64,000 nt of DNA from Symbiodinium natans. Taxonomy: Eukaryota > Sar > Dinophyceae > Suessiales > Symbiodiniaceae. A program made the translations under genes and the position numbers. Shown here one piece after another: positions 45,642-51,834 of the stretch. The DNA lies in contig CAJNDS010002224.1 of assembly GCA_905221605.1 (NCBI GenBank), forward strand, positions 345,001 through 409,000, read 5' to 3'. The notes under the pieces are model-generated. The model was not told the origin of the DNA and did no database searches. It saw only the letters and a program-made list of their open reading frames with translations. Position 1 is the stretch's first letter. Each line of letters opens with the position of its first letter.

Positions 45642-46891
45642 TTTTGTGGGGGGGGGGGGGGGGGTACTTTGGTACATATGATCCCAGTTCTCGGTTCGCC
45701 GCCCGCCGCCCCCCCAACCAAAGGCCCCTAAACCAGTAAAAGCCCTAAACCCTAAACTCTAAAACCTAAACCCTAAACCCTAAAACCCTAAAACCAACCC
45801 ACAATCACACGGGTGGGGGGGGGGGGGGGGGGGCGGAGGAAACTATAAATCTCAAACCCAAAAACCTAAACCCTAAAACCGAAAACCCTAAAATCAACCC
45901 ACAACCACACCACCCGGGGGTGCCACCCTAAACCTTAAACCCTAAATTCTTAATTAACCCCAAATCCTAAACCCTCAAATATAAAGCCCTCAACCCTAAA
46001 CCCTAAAACCAACCCACAACCACACCACAGGGTGGGAGGGTGGGGGAACCATGGAGCTTTGGGGCATTGGTTTCGCATCTCCTGGGGCTTCGGTTTGGGG
46101 TCGAAGCTTCATATAGTTTGGACAGGGTTCAGGGTTTATAGGCGGCTTCAAGGCTTACAGGTTGGGATGTTCCCCCTTAGACTAACAGTCCTTAATAGGG
46201 GTTTTCGTACAATGAAGGACTGTTAGTATAAGGGGGAGCATCCCAATTTTAGGGTTGATTAACAGATTTGTCACCGCGTTGCGTGCTTGAAACGATGATC
46301 CAGAGGAATCCTAAACCCTAAGCCCTAAAGCGTAACCTAGGCCCTGAACCTGAAAACCCCCTCGACCGTCGACCTGTTAAACCTCTACAGACCCGAAATG
46401 TTTAGGGTTCTTAAGGGAGGGTATCTAGCCCAAGGTTCCCTAATACCCCCTACTGCTCCCTAAGGCTCCCTAAGCTTCACTCAGGTTCCCTAGGTATCTA
46501 CACTATGAAACCCCCCTTCCTCAAGAACACTATAAGTGTAGACCTCCAAAACCCTAGCTCCCTAAACCCTAATCCTAGACCACCTAAACACCTCAGCCCT
46601 AGGCCCCCCCCAACCCTTCAAAAACCCTTCCAGAACCTCCCCAAAAACAGCATAAGCCCTACCCTAAACCCTAAACCCTAAACCCTAAACCCTAAACCCT
46701 AAACCCTAAACCCTAAACCCTAAACCCTAAACCCTAAACCCTAAACCCTAAACCCTAAACCCTAAACCCTAAACCCTAAACCCTAAACCCTAGACGCCGA
46801 GGCCCCGCGCCGCACTCGCCAGCACCGGCGGCGCCGAGGCCGTGGGCGGCCCCGCCCCGGCGGTGTCCGGGCTAAAGGCCTTTGAGAGCAC
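28528..46891 (-). CDS. RND-superfamily membrane protein, Patched/Dispatched-like (partial, multi-exon)
   Basis: Members move sterols or lipidated ligands using proton or ion gradients through 12-helix transporters. Exons in transcript order: 46796-46891, 45441-45530, (43947-43963), 43527-43591, 42988-43074, 41786-41844, (about 40801-41104), 40258-40320, 38998-39081, then the sterol-sensing block 35268-35339, 34477-34536, 34280-34326, 33265-33339, 32420-32445, 31474-31535, 30906-30967, 30115-30163, 28528-28608. The last nine join in frame (534 nt) and read in family order: helix LLLAIGSILFVIFYL, IHTGTWLLSVSSFFII, PLAYVL, FLSVFLITGIGCDVV, HAGESCLATSMTTA, LSFFANLAS..LREFG. GIGCD replaces the usual GIGADD, so one acidic residue of the proton-relay pair is absent. 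A second 6-helix half was not found. Start, and exons between 38998 and 35339, are uncertain. Confidence 0.72.
28965..29077. mobile_element. AGTAGCC...GGGCCTACT element, copy 3, with a telomere array inside
   Basis: CAACCTAGGAATGAAAAAGG ... GGGAACAAGGGCCTACTCCC, with TTTAGGG units at 29011-29031 inserted in the middle. Confidence 0.5.
30115..30163 (-). CDS. RND exon (TSxTTA motif)
   Basis: GAAG|G acceptor; IVHAGESCLATSMTTA; GT donor. TSMTTA corresponds to the TSLTT motif after the fourth helix in RND proteins. Confidence 0.75.
30783..30893 (-). repeat. (CCCTAAA)n array, about 15 units
   Basis: Perfect run ending 15 bp before the donor side of exon 30906-30967. Confidence 0.95.
30906..30967 (-). 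CDS. RND exon (loop)
   Basis: CGAG|G acceptor; EQSKGRDIDCRIMWMPGAQR; GT donor, phase 2. The phase fits both neighbours; the sequence itself is not diagnostic. Confidence 0.55.
31171..31290 (+). mobile_element. 120-bp TA-flanked MITE, copy 3
   Basis: Full length: CAGGGTGGGGCCCCCTAG to AGGGGGCCCCACCCTG, with TA on both sides. Confidence 0.92.
31474..31535 (-). CDS. RND exon (loop)
   Basis: TTTAG|GA acceptor; SQGPLGKKVAEGISQLLCAE; GT donor. Lies where RND proteins carry QSxxxxxxxRx after the GIG helix. Confidence 0.5.
31645..31755. repeat. G-tract repeat (GGGGGGGA)n
   Basis: About 110 bp of G runs punctuated by single A. Glycine-rich ORFs here are artefacts. Confidence 0.9.
32038..32139. mobile_element. 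Palindromic element of the 14830-14966 family, copy 2 (partial)
   Basis: ACCCATAAGGATTCTAC, AATTATACCCAAATAG, GGGATCCTTGTGTTTATG match the first copy; outer ends missing. Confidence 0.65.
32420..32445 (-). CDS. RND micro-exon, 26 bp
   Basis: CCAG|G acceptor, SSNLGRFW, donor G|GCTCCTAG. Phase 2 to 1 bridges exons 33265-33339 and 31474-31535. Confidence 0.45.
32594..32660. repeat. G-tract repeat
   Basis: G runs of 7-17 separated by A or C, adjoining the 21-bp tandem array. Confidence 0.9.
32666..33154. repeat. 21-bp tandem repeat, about 23 copies
   Basis: Unit GCCACGAAGAAATGACCCTTA, with 20-23 bp variants. As 21 is a multiple of 3, both strands stay open and give heptapeptide-repeat ORFs, but indels break the frame, so it is a minisatellite. 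No unique spacers, so not CRISPR. Confidence 0.95.
33265..33339 (-). CDS. RND exon (GIG helix)
   Basis: AGCAG|G acceptor; SFLSVFLITGIGCDVVHTSQ, then HYGG; donor GA|GCTCCCC. Matches the FLxxFxIxGIGxDDxF segment of Patched/Dispatched. Confidence 0.75.
33828..33944. repeat. Direct tandem duplication, 63-bp unit, two copies
   Basis: ATGACGGGGTAGGGGTGAGG ... TAAACCCTCAGGC is repeated at 33891 almost without change, so it is a recent event. Confidence 0.9.
34280..34326 (-). CDS. RND exon, 47 bp
   Basis: TGAG|G acceptor; VPLAYVLTPAEKATI; GT donor (GC|GTCCGG), phase 2, joining the exon at 33265-33339 in frame. Confidence 0.65.
34477..34536 (-). CDS. RND exon (helix)
   Basis: GGCAG|A acceptor; 20 codons IHTGTWLLSVSSFFIIFTSA; donor GCC|GCGCGC. 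Matches the TGSxxL...xxxSxPLA helix of the sterol-sensing domain. Confidence 0.75.
35040..35172. repeat. (AAATATA)n and (TA)n microsatellite
   Basis: AT-rich simple repeat in the intron between exons 35268-35339 and 34477-34536. Confidence 0.9.
35268..35339 (-). CDS. RND exon (first sterol-sensing-domain helix)
   Basis: CGCAG|A acceptor; INSTLMNDLLLAIGSILFVI, then FYLR; GC donor. Typical start of the sterol-sensing domain after the first luminal loop. Confidence 0.75.
35960..36079 (+). mobile_element. 120-bp TA-flanked MITE, copy 4
   Basis: Full-length copy with intact terminal repeats and TA flanks, directly followed by TAGGGTTTAGGG. Confidence 0.92.
37507..37669. mobile_element. TCATGGGTTCCCC palindromic element with G/C tracts, copy 1
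   Basis: Ends TCATGGGTTCCC / GGGAGCCCATGA, inner C15 and G15 tracts, TTTAGGGATAATTAAGCCTAA core. Copy 2 is 44184-44326. Confidence 0.75.
37767..37886 (+). mobile_element. 120-bp TA-flanked MITE, copy 5
   Basis: Full-length; one visible interior change (CCCTCAACTAC for CCCTTAACTAC). Confidence 0.92.
38998..39081 (-). CDS. Exon of the RND-like chain (soluble part)
   Basis: AGCAG or GAG-type acceptor; LLLRMILRTLQVPTAVPPGV, then PRGANLTS; possible GC donor. Not diagnostic, included on frame and phase. Confidence 0.45.
39222..39341 (+). mobile_element. 120-bp TA-flanked MITE, copy 6, inserted in a telomere array
   Basis: CTAAACCCTA precedes and TAAACCCTAAG follows, so the element landed in the TA of a CCCTAAA unit. 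One terminal mismatch (GGTCCCC). Confidence 0.92.
39829..39950. mobile_element. CTTGGAGGTTCAGGG palindromic element, copy 2
   Basis: Ends CTTGGAGGTTCAGGG / CCATGAACCTCCAAG; interior TCATAAGTAGATTTAGAAAGG recalls the 120-bp MITE interior, so the families may be related. Confidence 0.75.
40100..40219 (+). mobile_element. 120-bp TA-flanked MITE, copy 7
   Basis: Full-length with two interior substitutions (TTATTAGTAG, AGGCTATAAG). Confidence 0.92.
40258..40320 (-). CDS. Exon of the RND-like chain
   Basis: ATAG|C acceptor; LARGAAFVLHLDLTAQIGSE; GT donor, phase 0 to 0, high third-position GC. Confidence 0.45.
40801..41104 (-). CDS. Coding-like block, exon limits unclear
   Basis: Three overlapping minus frames stay open for 250-410 bp. 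One contains NGKVCILSLGPGIESHASLK, which looks most protein-like. I cannot choose the frame or splice sites with confidence. Confidence 0.3.
41786..41844 (-). CDS. Exon of the RND-like chain
   Basis: CCAG|GC acceptor; TREPPGTWAATRDSWSRAE; GT donor running into GTTTGGGG. Phase 1 to 0. Confidence 0.45.
42183..42309 (+). repeat. (TTTAGGG)n array, about 17 units
   Basis: Nearly perfect array on the acceptor side of the exon at 41786-41844. Confidence 0.95.
42988..43074 (-). CDS. Exon of the RND-like chain
   Basis: TGAG|GC acceptor; TYSAVPAGPAVQGSAYKPPS, then MKTKTQPQ; GT donor. Phase 1 to 1; CCCTAAA left, TTTAGGG right. Confidence 0.55.
43411..43530 (-). mobile_element. 120-bp TA-flanked MITE, copy 8 (reverse)
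   Basis: Full-length, inverted relative to the others. Its terminal repeat touches exon 43527-43591, and GT in CAGG|GTGGGG gives the splice donor that fits the next exon's phase. Confidence 0.92.
43527..43591 (-). CDS. Exon of the RND-like chain using a donor inside a MITE
   Basis: CAAG|C acceptor; SDNDARQKVARFMGLPKLML, then Q. Phase 2 to 1 only if the donor is the GT in the MITE terminal repeat; exon donors before the element give the wrong phase. Confidence 0.5.
44184..44326. mobile_element. ATCATGGGTTTCCC palindromic element, copy 2
   Basis: Ends ATCATGGGTTTCCC / GGGAACCCACGAT; core CCTTAATTAGGCTTAATTATC; G run of about 18. Matches 37507-37669. Confidence 0.8.
44871..44985. mobile_element. 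AGTAGCC...GGGCCTACT element, copy 4
   Basis: CTAACCTAGGAATGCATAGG, GGTGCCCTTTTTGG, GGGAATAAGGGCCTACTC, with a C17 tract within. Confidence 0.55.
45441..45530 (-). CDS. Exon of the RND-like chain (N-terminal, Ser-rich)
   Basis: CACAG|G acceptor; VRTLSASEDGADGSSAGAMR, then MFKRPGARKS; strong GTGAGG donor. Phase 0 to 0, almost all third positions G or C. Confidence 0.7.
45611..45663. repeat. (GT)n followed by poly-G
   Basis: About 14 GT units, T8, then a G run of about 17. Confidence 0.95.
46162..46250. mobile_element. Single palindromic element (GGATGTTCCCCCTTA)
   Basis: GGATGTTCCCCCTTAGACTA and its inverted partner flank a short loop (ATAGGGGTTTTCGTAC); only one copy was seen. Confidence 0.6.
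46409..46532. mobile_element. TTCTTAAGGGAGGG element, copy 3, both ends present
   Basis: GTTCTTAAGGGAGGGT at the left pairs with CCCCCCTTCCTCAAGAAC at the right; the middle repeats AAGGTTCCCTAA and CTCCCTAAGCTTCAC. Confidence 0.7.
46661..46793 (-). repeat. (CCCTAAA)n array, about 19 units
   Basis: Longest CCCTAAA run; it reaches the donor end of exon 46796-46891. Confidence 0.97.
46796..46891 (-). CDS. Most upstream exon of the RND-like chain
   Basis: CTCAG|G acceptor; VLSKAFSPDTAGAGPPTASA, then PPVLASAARGLG; the intron starts GTCTAGGGTTTAGGG. An Ala/Pro-rich disordered segment enclosed by the facing CCCTAAA and TTTAGGG arrays. Confidence 0.6.
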
Positions 46892-46901
46892 CTGAGTAAA
46901 G

Positions 46902-46984
46902 GTTTAGGGTTTAGGGTTTAGGGTTTAGGGTTTAGGGTTTAGGGTTTAGGGTTTAGGGTTTAGGGTTTAGGGTTTAGGGTTTAG
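46902..46984 (+). repeat. (TTTAGGG)n array, about 12 units
   Basis: Perfect array 11 bp outside the acceptor of exon 46796-46891. Confidence 0.97.
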
Positions 46985-47980
46985 GCCCCATGTTGAAATC
47001 CATTGCCCAAAGTTTGTTGTCAACAAATCCCTGGGTAATGCCCCATACATCAGAACCCCTTTAAGGGAGGTTAGGGGCCATATTCAGGGCCCATGAAACT
47101 ACCCTCAGACCTAAGCCCCCCCCCCCCCCCAAAAAAAAAAAAAAATCCCCTCTAAACCCTACAACCCTAAACCCTAAACCCTACAACCCTCAACCCTAAA
47201 CCCTAACAACCCCCCTTCTAAGAACCCCCCTATAGAATGCCCTAAGAGAAACCTGGGCTTCACACGCTCAGAAGCTGCGTCACCGTGAAGTTGCTCGGCC
47301 TTGGCATGGCATGGGGTAGTCCCTAAACCCTAAACCCTAAACCCCAAACCCTAAACCCTAAACCCTAACTCTAAACCCTAAACCTCAAACCCTAAACCCT
47401 ACGTATAAACCCTAGCCGGAAACCCTAACCCAGGGTTGAGGGCTTAGAGTTTATAGGGTTTCGGCCCTATCAGGCTTAGGGGTTAGGGGTTGGAGCTTAT
47501 TGGGTTTGGGGTCTTTAGATTCTTATAAGGTTGATAGGGTTTAGGGCTTGGGGTTCATGTAGGGGATAGGGTTTATGAGGTTTAGGTTTATACCTGGACC
47601 ACCATTCTCCGAAGAATTTTAAGTGAAACTGGGAAACAAGTTAAACAAGTAAAACAAGGAAAACTCAACATGGAACACGTAAAATTAAGTGAAAACAAGT
47701 AGAACTTTTATGAAACTTCCATGCTGTAGCCAGTACATGTTGATCAACGCATGCTGTAGCCATGTTGTCGCATGGACATGTAATCATGTACATGCATGCT
47801 GTAGCCATACAACCTTGCACGTTTCACACTTGCTCAGCTGTCACCATGCATGCCCATTTTTGAACATCCTCAGGCACGCCTTGCAAGCTTGTTCAGCTGC
47901 TCACGATACACGCCCAATGCCTTCTGCATTGTTCGCAGAGACATCAGCATGGAATGGTTTGAGCGTGCAATGCGGGCTAT
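46985..47980. other. Transition zone, no firm gene
   Basis: Telomere-type repeats thin out to about 47590; an A/C tract lies at 47117-47145. From 47640 the texture changes to CATG-rich sequence. A possible short minus exon (AEQLHGDAAS, near 47260-47310) is not supported well enough to call. Confidence 0.5.
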
Positions 47981-48883
47981 TTGCCCTATATAGTCTTCAT
48001 CGCTCCAACAGGATGCACCTTAGATGCACACATGTCCATGGCCATGCTGGTTCGAGAACTTGCAAGTGGAAAAGCACACATCGGCATGGCAATGTGCGGT
48101 GACGAGCATGATGATGTTCCATGGGCTATCCGCCGACTGCTGCTTCGTGTTCCTGCTCCAGAGTTGGTTCCCATGCCACAATTTTTTCGACCTCCAACCT
48201 GCACATGTACACCTGCATGTGAGGGGTTTGCACTTAGCGTACAGGACTTTGGAGTTTCCATGGGGACACCCGTTGGGGAAGCCGAGAACATTGCTTACGT
48301 GAGCCTGGGGCTGAAATTTATATCATACGCCACCATTGCAGACTTGTGCAACAACTTGCCCAATGATGGGCGCAAGCGAATGTGCCACAAAAAGCCGCGC
48401 CTGGAAGGAATGTCGTTTACTAGTGGTGCATATTCGCTCGGCGGTCTTGTCGGGGTACGTGGCAACAGTCGCAAGTACCCTTGGACGAGTTTGCTCCTCA
48501 CCACCATCGTTCGCTCGGTTTGCCCCACAGCACATTTCAGCAGCACAGTTTTGATTCGAAACATTAAGGCTGACATGCACGTAGACAAAAACAATGATGC
48601 CTCTTCATTTAACACTGCGGTGCCATGCTCTACCTTTTCTGGCGGTGAGATCTGGATTCAAGATGGTTACGGGGAAGAGCCATTTGACAACCGTGCAGGG
48701 GCTCCCTTAGGCACGCGCCTTCCCATTGTGAAGCCATGCGTGCACTTCAATGCGCACATGCCTCATGGCACTTGTGCATGGCAAGGTGATCGCATCGTCT
48801 TGGTGGCGTTTTGCATACGGAACCATGGCAAGCTTGCCCATGATGATGTACATGCTTTGCGTGCAATTGGTTTTCCTCTATGA
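47981..48883 (+). CDS. 2-oxoglutarate/Fe(II) oxygenase-like protein, retroelement-associated type
   Basis: Open for 300 codons to a TGA. The C-terminal half shows the double-stranded beta-helix signature: ADMHVDKNND (HxD iron ligands), FSGGEIWIQDGYG, then HFNAHMPHGTCAWQGDRIVL (distal His and the 2-oxoglutarate-binding Arg), ending RAIGFPL. Such domains, near TET/JBP-like dioxygenases, recur in dinoflagellate mobile-element proteins; the substrate is unknown. The first ATG is probably not the true start: AG|GATGCACC near 48012 could be an acceptor, and a CATG-rich stretch at 48195-48230 could hide a short intron. It is the only convincing plus-strand gene, convergent with the next gene. Base modification of DNA or RNA is a guess from family. 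Confidence 0.7.
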   Translation: MPYIVFIAPTGCTLDAHMSMAMLVRELASGKAHIGMAMCGDEHDDVPWAIRRLLLRVPAPELVPMPQFFRPPTCTCTPACEGFALSVQDFGVSMGTPVGEAENIAYVSLGLKFISYATIADLCNNLPNDGRKRMCHKKPRLEGMSFTSGAYSLGGLVGVRGNSRKYPWTSLLLTTIVRSVCPTAHFSSTVLIRNIKADMHVDKNNDASSFNTAVPCSTFSGGEIWIQDGYGEEPFDNRAGAPLGTRLPIVKPCVHFNAHMPHGTCAWQGDRIVLVAFCIRNHGKLAHDDVHALRAIGFPL

Positions 48884-48889
48884 TCGACA

Positions 48890-51323
48890 TATATAATGAT
48901 CACCGTGCAAAAATCGTTTCTCCTAGATGGCATGCCTCGCTCTTGTACAGTGACATGGCCAAAGCAGTCCAAGGAACACATCGGGTTCAGAGCGATGCGA
49001 TGATTGGACTCACCCATCCAGATAACGACCTCCATGAGCATGTGCTGCTTTGGTCTGACTTTAAAGAGCTTTTCACCGCGTGCTCGGCAGAGGGATGCCA
49101 ATTTAGAATAGCCTTCCTCAGCTATATGTCACATGTACAGCACATGCATAATGCGATAAATATTAATAGTCATCATATGTGTTCATTGCATACCATGGTT
49201 CTATGAACGCACTCCCACTTTGTACCGCCTTTGCCAAGCTGTCACCCTCGATGAAAACGCCGCTGTCCATGAGGATGTAAAAGAAGTTGTTGCATTGCGT
49301 GACCAAATACTGCATGATTTGAAAGTCCATGCGCTGGCATGCCTCATGGCTGCATGCGTGTTCATAACCGGCCATGTACATGTCACAAGATGTGTCAGTA
49401 CCATGCCCCAATGCTGCCGTGCACCATGCCACCCATGACAGCTTGAAGCCAAACAAGCACCACAGCAGTATCGTGACCCTTGCCAGCTAAACTAGTCGGA
49501 AAGTCATTGTTCCTTGGCTGCAGCGTCATGCGTCATGCACGTTGCAACAGAACTGCATGCAAGCTTGCATGAAAGCCCCCCCCCCCTCCCCCCCGGTGAA
49601 TCTAAGCAAGTTGCGATGTCATGTCAAACGCCTTCCGGCTCCACGGCTTGCACGAAGTGTAGCGGTGGTTCTCATTGCACCAGCTCATGAACTGCCGGTA
49701 TGCTTCCAGCAAACGAGCATCCAGGCTGCGGGCTTGCCCGAACAAAGTCAGCTTGCACAGCAGGACTATAGTTGAAGCCGCCATGTCAGCTCCAAAGCCG
49801 ATGTGGAACGTGTGGCACGTATCTGGATATATGCATCGTGGGTCCGAACCGTGAGGCAAAACGAACCATGGCACCCGATCATGCTTGTAAGGCAGTGGTC
49901 CTGGGCGCTCTCTTCTCCAAGCAGCCTGCGGGGACATGTCGAACCAGTCCTGCACATCATGCATGGAGCAGCAATATATAACCTAGCTAGTAGTGCAGGA
50001 ATACGTGCATGTACATGCTTCCTAACAAGATCTGTCCTTGCCCGAGCACCAATGGCATTTTCTATTCGAAGTAAATCCAGGAAATAAACTGGCCGCCTCA
50101 CAGTACATGCTGGCTGTTGGCATACGTGTTCCGCGCATGAAGTGTGCACACGAGCCTTGCGCAGGTACGGCCAATCTCCTTTCAGCCCCAGCCACACCAA
50201 GTGGAATCGAAGTCGCGAACCAGGCACCTGCAGCAATCGCAAGATCAGCGCTGCAGTGGCATCATCATGCTGACGCTCATGTGAACACGGCTGCCTCGAA
50301 ACCATCCTCATAGAGTTTCAACATCTCGTTTGCCCAGCATCTGTTGATGTCATCTAGGGTTTCCTCTGTCATGACACGACTGGAAATGCAGCTGTGCAGG
50401 ACACGGGACATGAAGGAGTGCCTCGGCTGCATGCATGTACGTGTACATGTTTGGGTCAGCTAGAGCACATGCATGATCTCATGTGGACACCTTGCTACAT
50501 GCATATGCAATTAAGTTGCCCTGAAACATTCGTGGCCGACAAGCCTAGATGTGAGATCACCGGTTGCCATGACTGGATCATAAATGGTACTTTTCGAGCA
50601 CCTCGTCCTTCATCTCCGTGACAGAAGACGGGTATGCATGTCGCCAGGTTCTTCCCCGATTGGTACAGGATGTGGTCTGGGAAGCAATGGGCGAATTTCT
50701 CCCAGAAAGTCGCGAATGTACCTTTCGTGACAGCCAATGTGCCGGAGGCCTCCCCCGCAAAAATAAACTGTGGACATTCCCGACATAGGGCTTCCAGCCA
50801 CGCTTGCATGGGCAGTATCGGCCACCGCACGGATATTGTTCGAATGCGTGGTGTCAAAACCCGTACACTGATCTGTACAGTCTCCAACCTGACATCAAAA
50901 GTTACACCATGCTTTCTGATGGCCATCATGAGATTGCGGTTGACGTGGGCTTTGCTTCTGCTAGCTGACGCCAGTGATTGGAGTAGATCCTCCCTGCCTG
51001 GTGCGCCGGTCGTAAATTCTTAAAACTAATCTTGCTTTTGCGCACTGGTTGTCAATAGTATACGAGCAACATTGCAGCAACATGCTATATAGAAATATGC
51101 CATGACTCGGCGGCGGCGCTTGCTGCAGATCATCGTGGCGATTCGTCCAACTTTGCATGCACTTTGGTTCTTAGCTATATCGATCGATCGTGTGCATGCG
51201 CTTAAGGTGACCTGAAACACTGCAGCCAAGACACTCCATGAAAGTAATCGGATAATATTTCCAGTGCCATTGCATCATCGGCTGCAGCATCCGAATCGCT
51301 GTCGTCGGCTCGAACATGCGAGC
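48890..51323 (-). CDS. Dinoflagellate HGDEGRG-domain protein (retroelement-associated), multi-exon
   Basis: I recognise the domain layout only from dinoflagellate gene predictions; its activity is unknown. Exons: 51212-51323, 50528-50993, 50289-50363, 50156-50227, 50027-50096, 49615-49949, about 49430-49491, 49194-49342, about 48890-49116. Landmarks in order: RWPILPMQAWLEALC, TFWEKFAHCFPDH, PVFCHGDEGRGARKVPFMIQ, SWQP; ETLDDINRCWANEMLKLYED; LVWLGLKGDWPYLRKA; SNRKCHWCSGKD; WFDMSP, DTCHTFHIGFGADMAAS, FMSWCNENHRYTSCKPWSRK; GKGHDTAVVLVWLQAVMGG; FFYILMDSGVFIEGDSLAKA; KLFKVRPKQHMLMEV, PMCSLDCFGHVTV. Introns are CATG-rich with GT and GC donors. The 3' end is uncertain and may overlap the convergent oxygenase ORF. 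Confidence 0.75.
49615..49949 (-). CDS. Exon of the HGDEGRG protein (H-rich block)
   Basis: GCAG|G acceptor; WFDMSPQAAWRRERPGPLPY, PWFVLPHGSDPRCIYPDTCH, FHIGFGADMAASTIVLL, YRQFMSWCNENHRYT; GC donor, phase 2. Confidence 0.8.
50528..50993 (-). CDS. Main exon of the HGDEGRG protein
   Basis: GCAG|G acceptor, 155 codons, GT donor. Holds REDLLQSLASASRSKAHVNR, the WPILPMQAW block and CHGDEGRGARK. Uninterrupted, which makes it the most reliable exon of this gene. Confidence 0.8.
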
Positions 51324-51689
51324 CTCAACATGATCGAGAACCATGCCCAGCAACATGCACATGTACTAACATGCGTGCAATTGCACATGTTGAAGCCTGT
51401 CAAAAGTGGCAAATCAGCAGCTGAGAGAGCATAGCCTGTCATGTGACCATGCTACACAGACACGTCTAGGCATGTGCATGCGTGATCATGCAAGCTTCAA
51501 GCCATGCTCATACTCGATCGCATATGCGCGTGCGCTTTTGCGTCTGCGATCCCAGGTTCGTGGACGTGTTCAAAACACGTGGTGCTTCTCATGCTGTGCG
51601 CAGATCTATGTGCTGAAACTGCCCTTGCGCCACCCGCTTGCAACAAAATTGCAGGCGCAAGGATTGTAAATGTGCCAAAGGAACTGGGC

Positions 51690-51834
51690 CTACTTTCGAG
51701 CCTTCTTACCCTTCTTAGGCTGAGCCTCAGCAGCGGCAGCTCGAGCACGCTTCTTGCCTCGCTTCGGTTTTTCGCCCTTTTCGCCCTCCTCCTTCTTGTC
51801 CTTCTTCTTATCGATCTTGGGCGCGCGAATGAGC
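51690..51834 (-). CDS. Last exon with basic tail and stop
   Basis: CACAG|G acceptor; 47 codons rich in Lys (KIDKKKDKKEEGEKGEKPK) and TAG stop. A nuclear or nucleic-acid-binding tail is likely. Confidence 0.7.

Noticed and set aside
47689-48102. 137-codon plus ORF, Cys/His-rich
   Set aside because: Lies in CATG-rich intron-like sequence; the composition simply reflects CATGCATG repeats.
51336-51362. Longer minus ORF reading MFEPTTAIRMLQPMMQWHW
   Set aside because: The overlapping frame with ADDSDSDAAADDAMALEILS has better composition and clean AG|G and GT boundaries.
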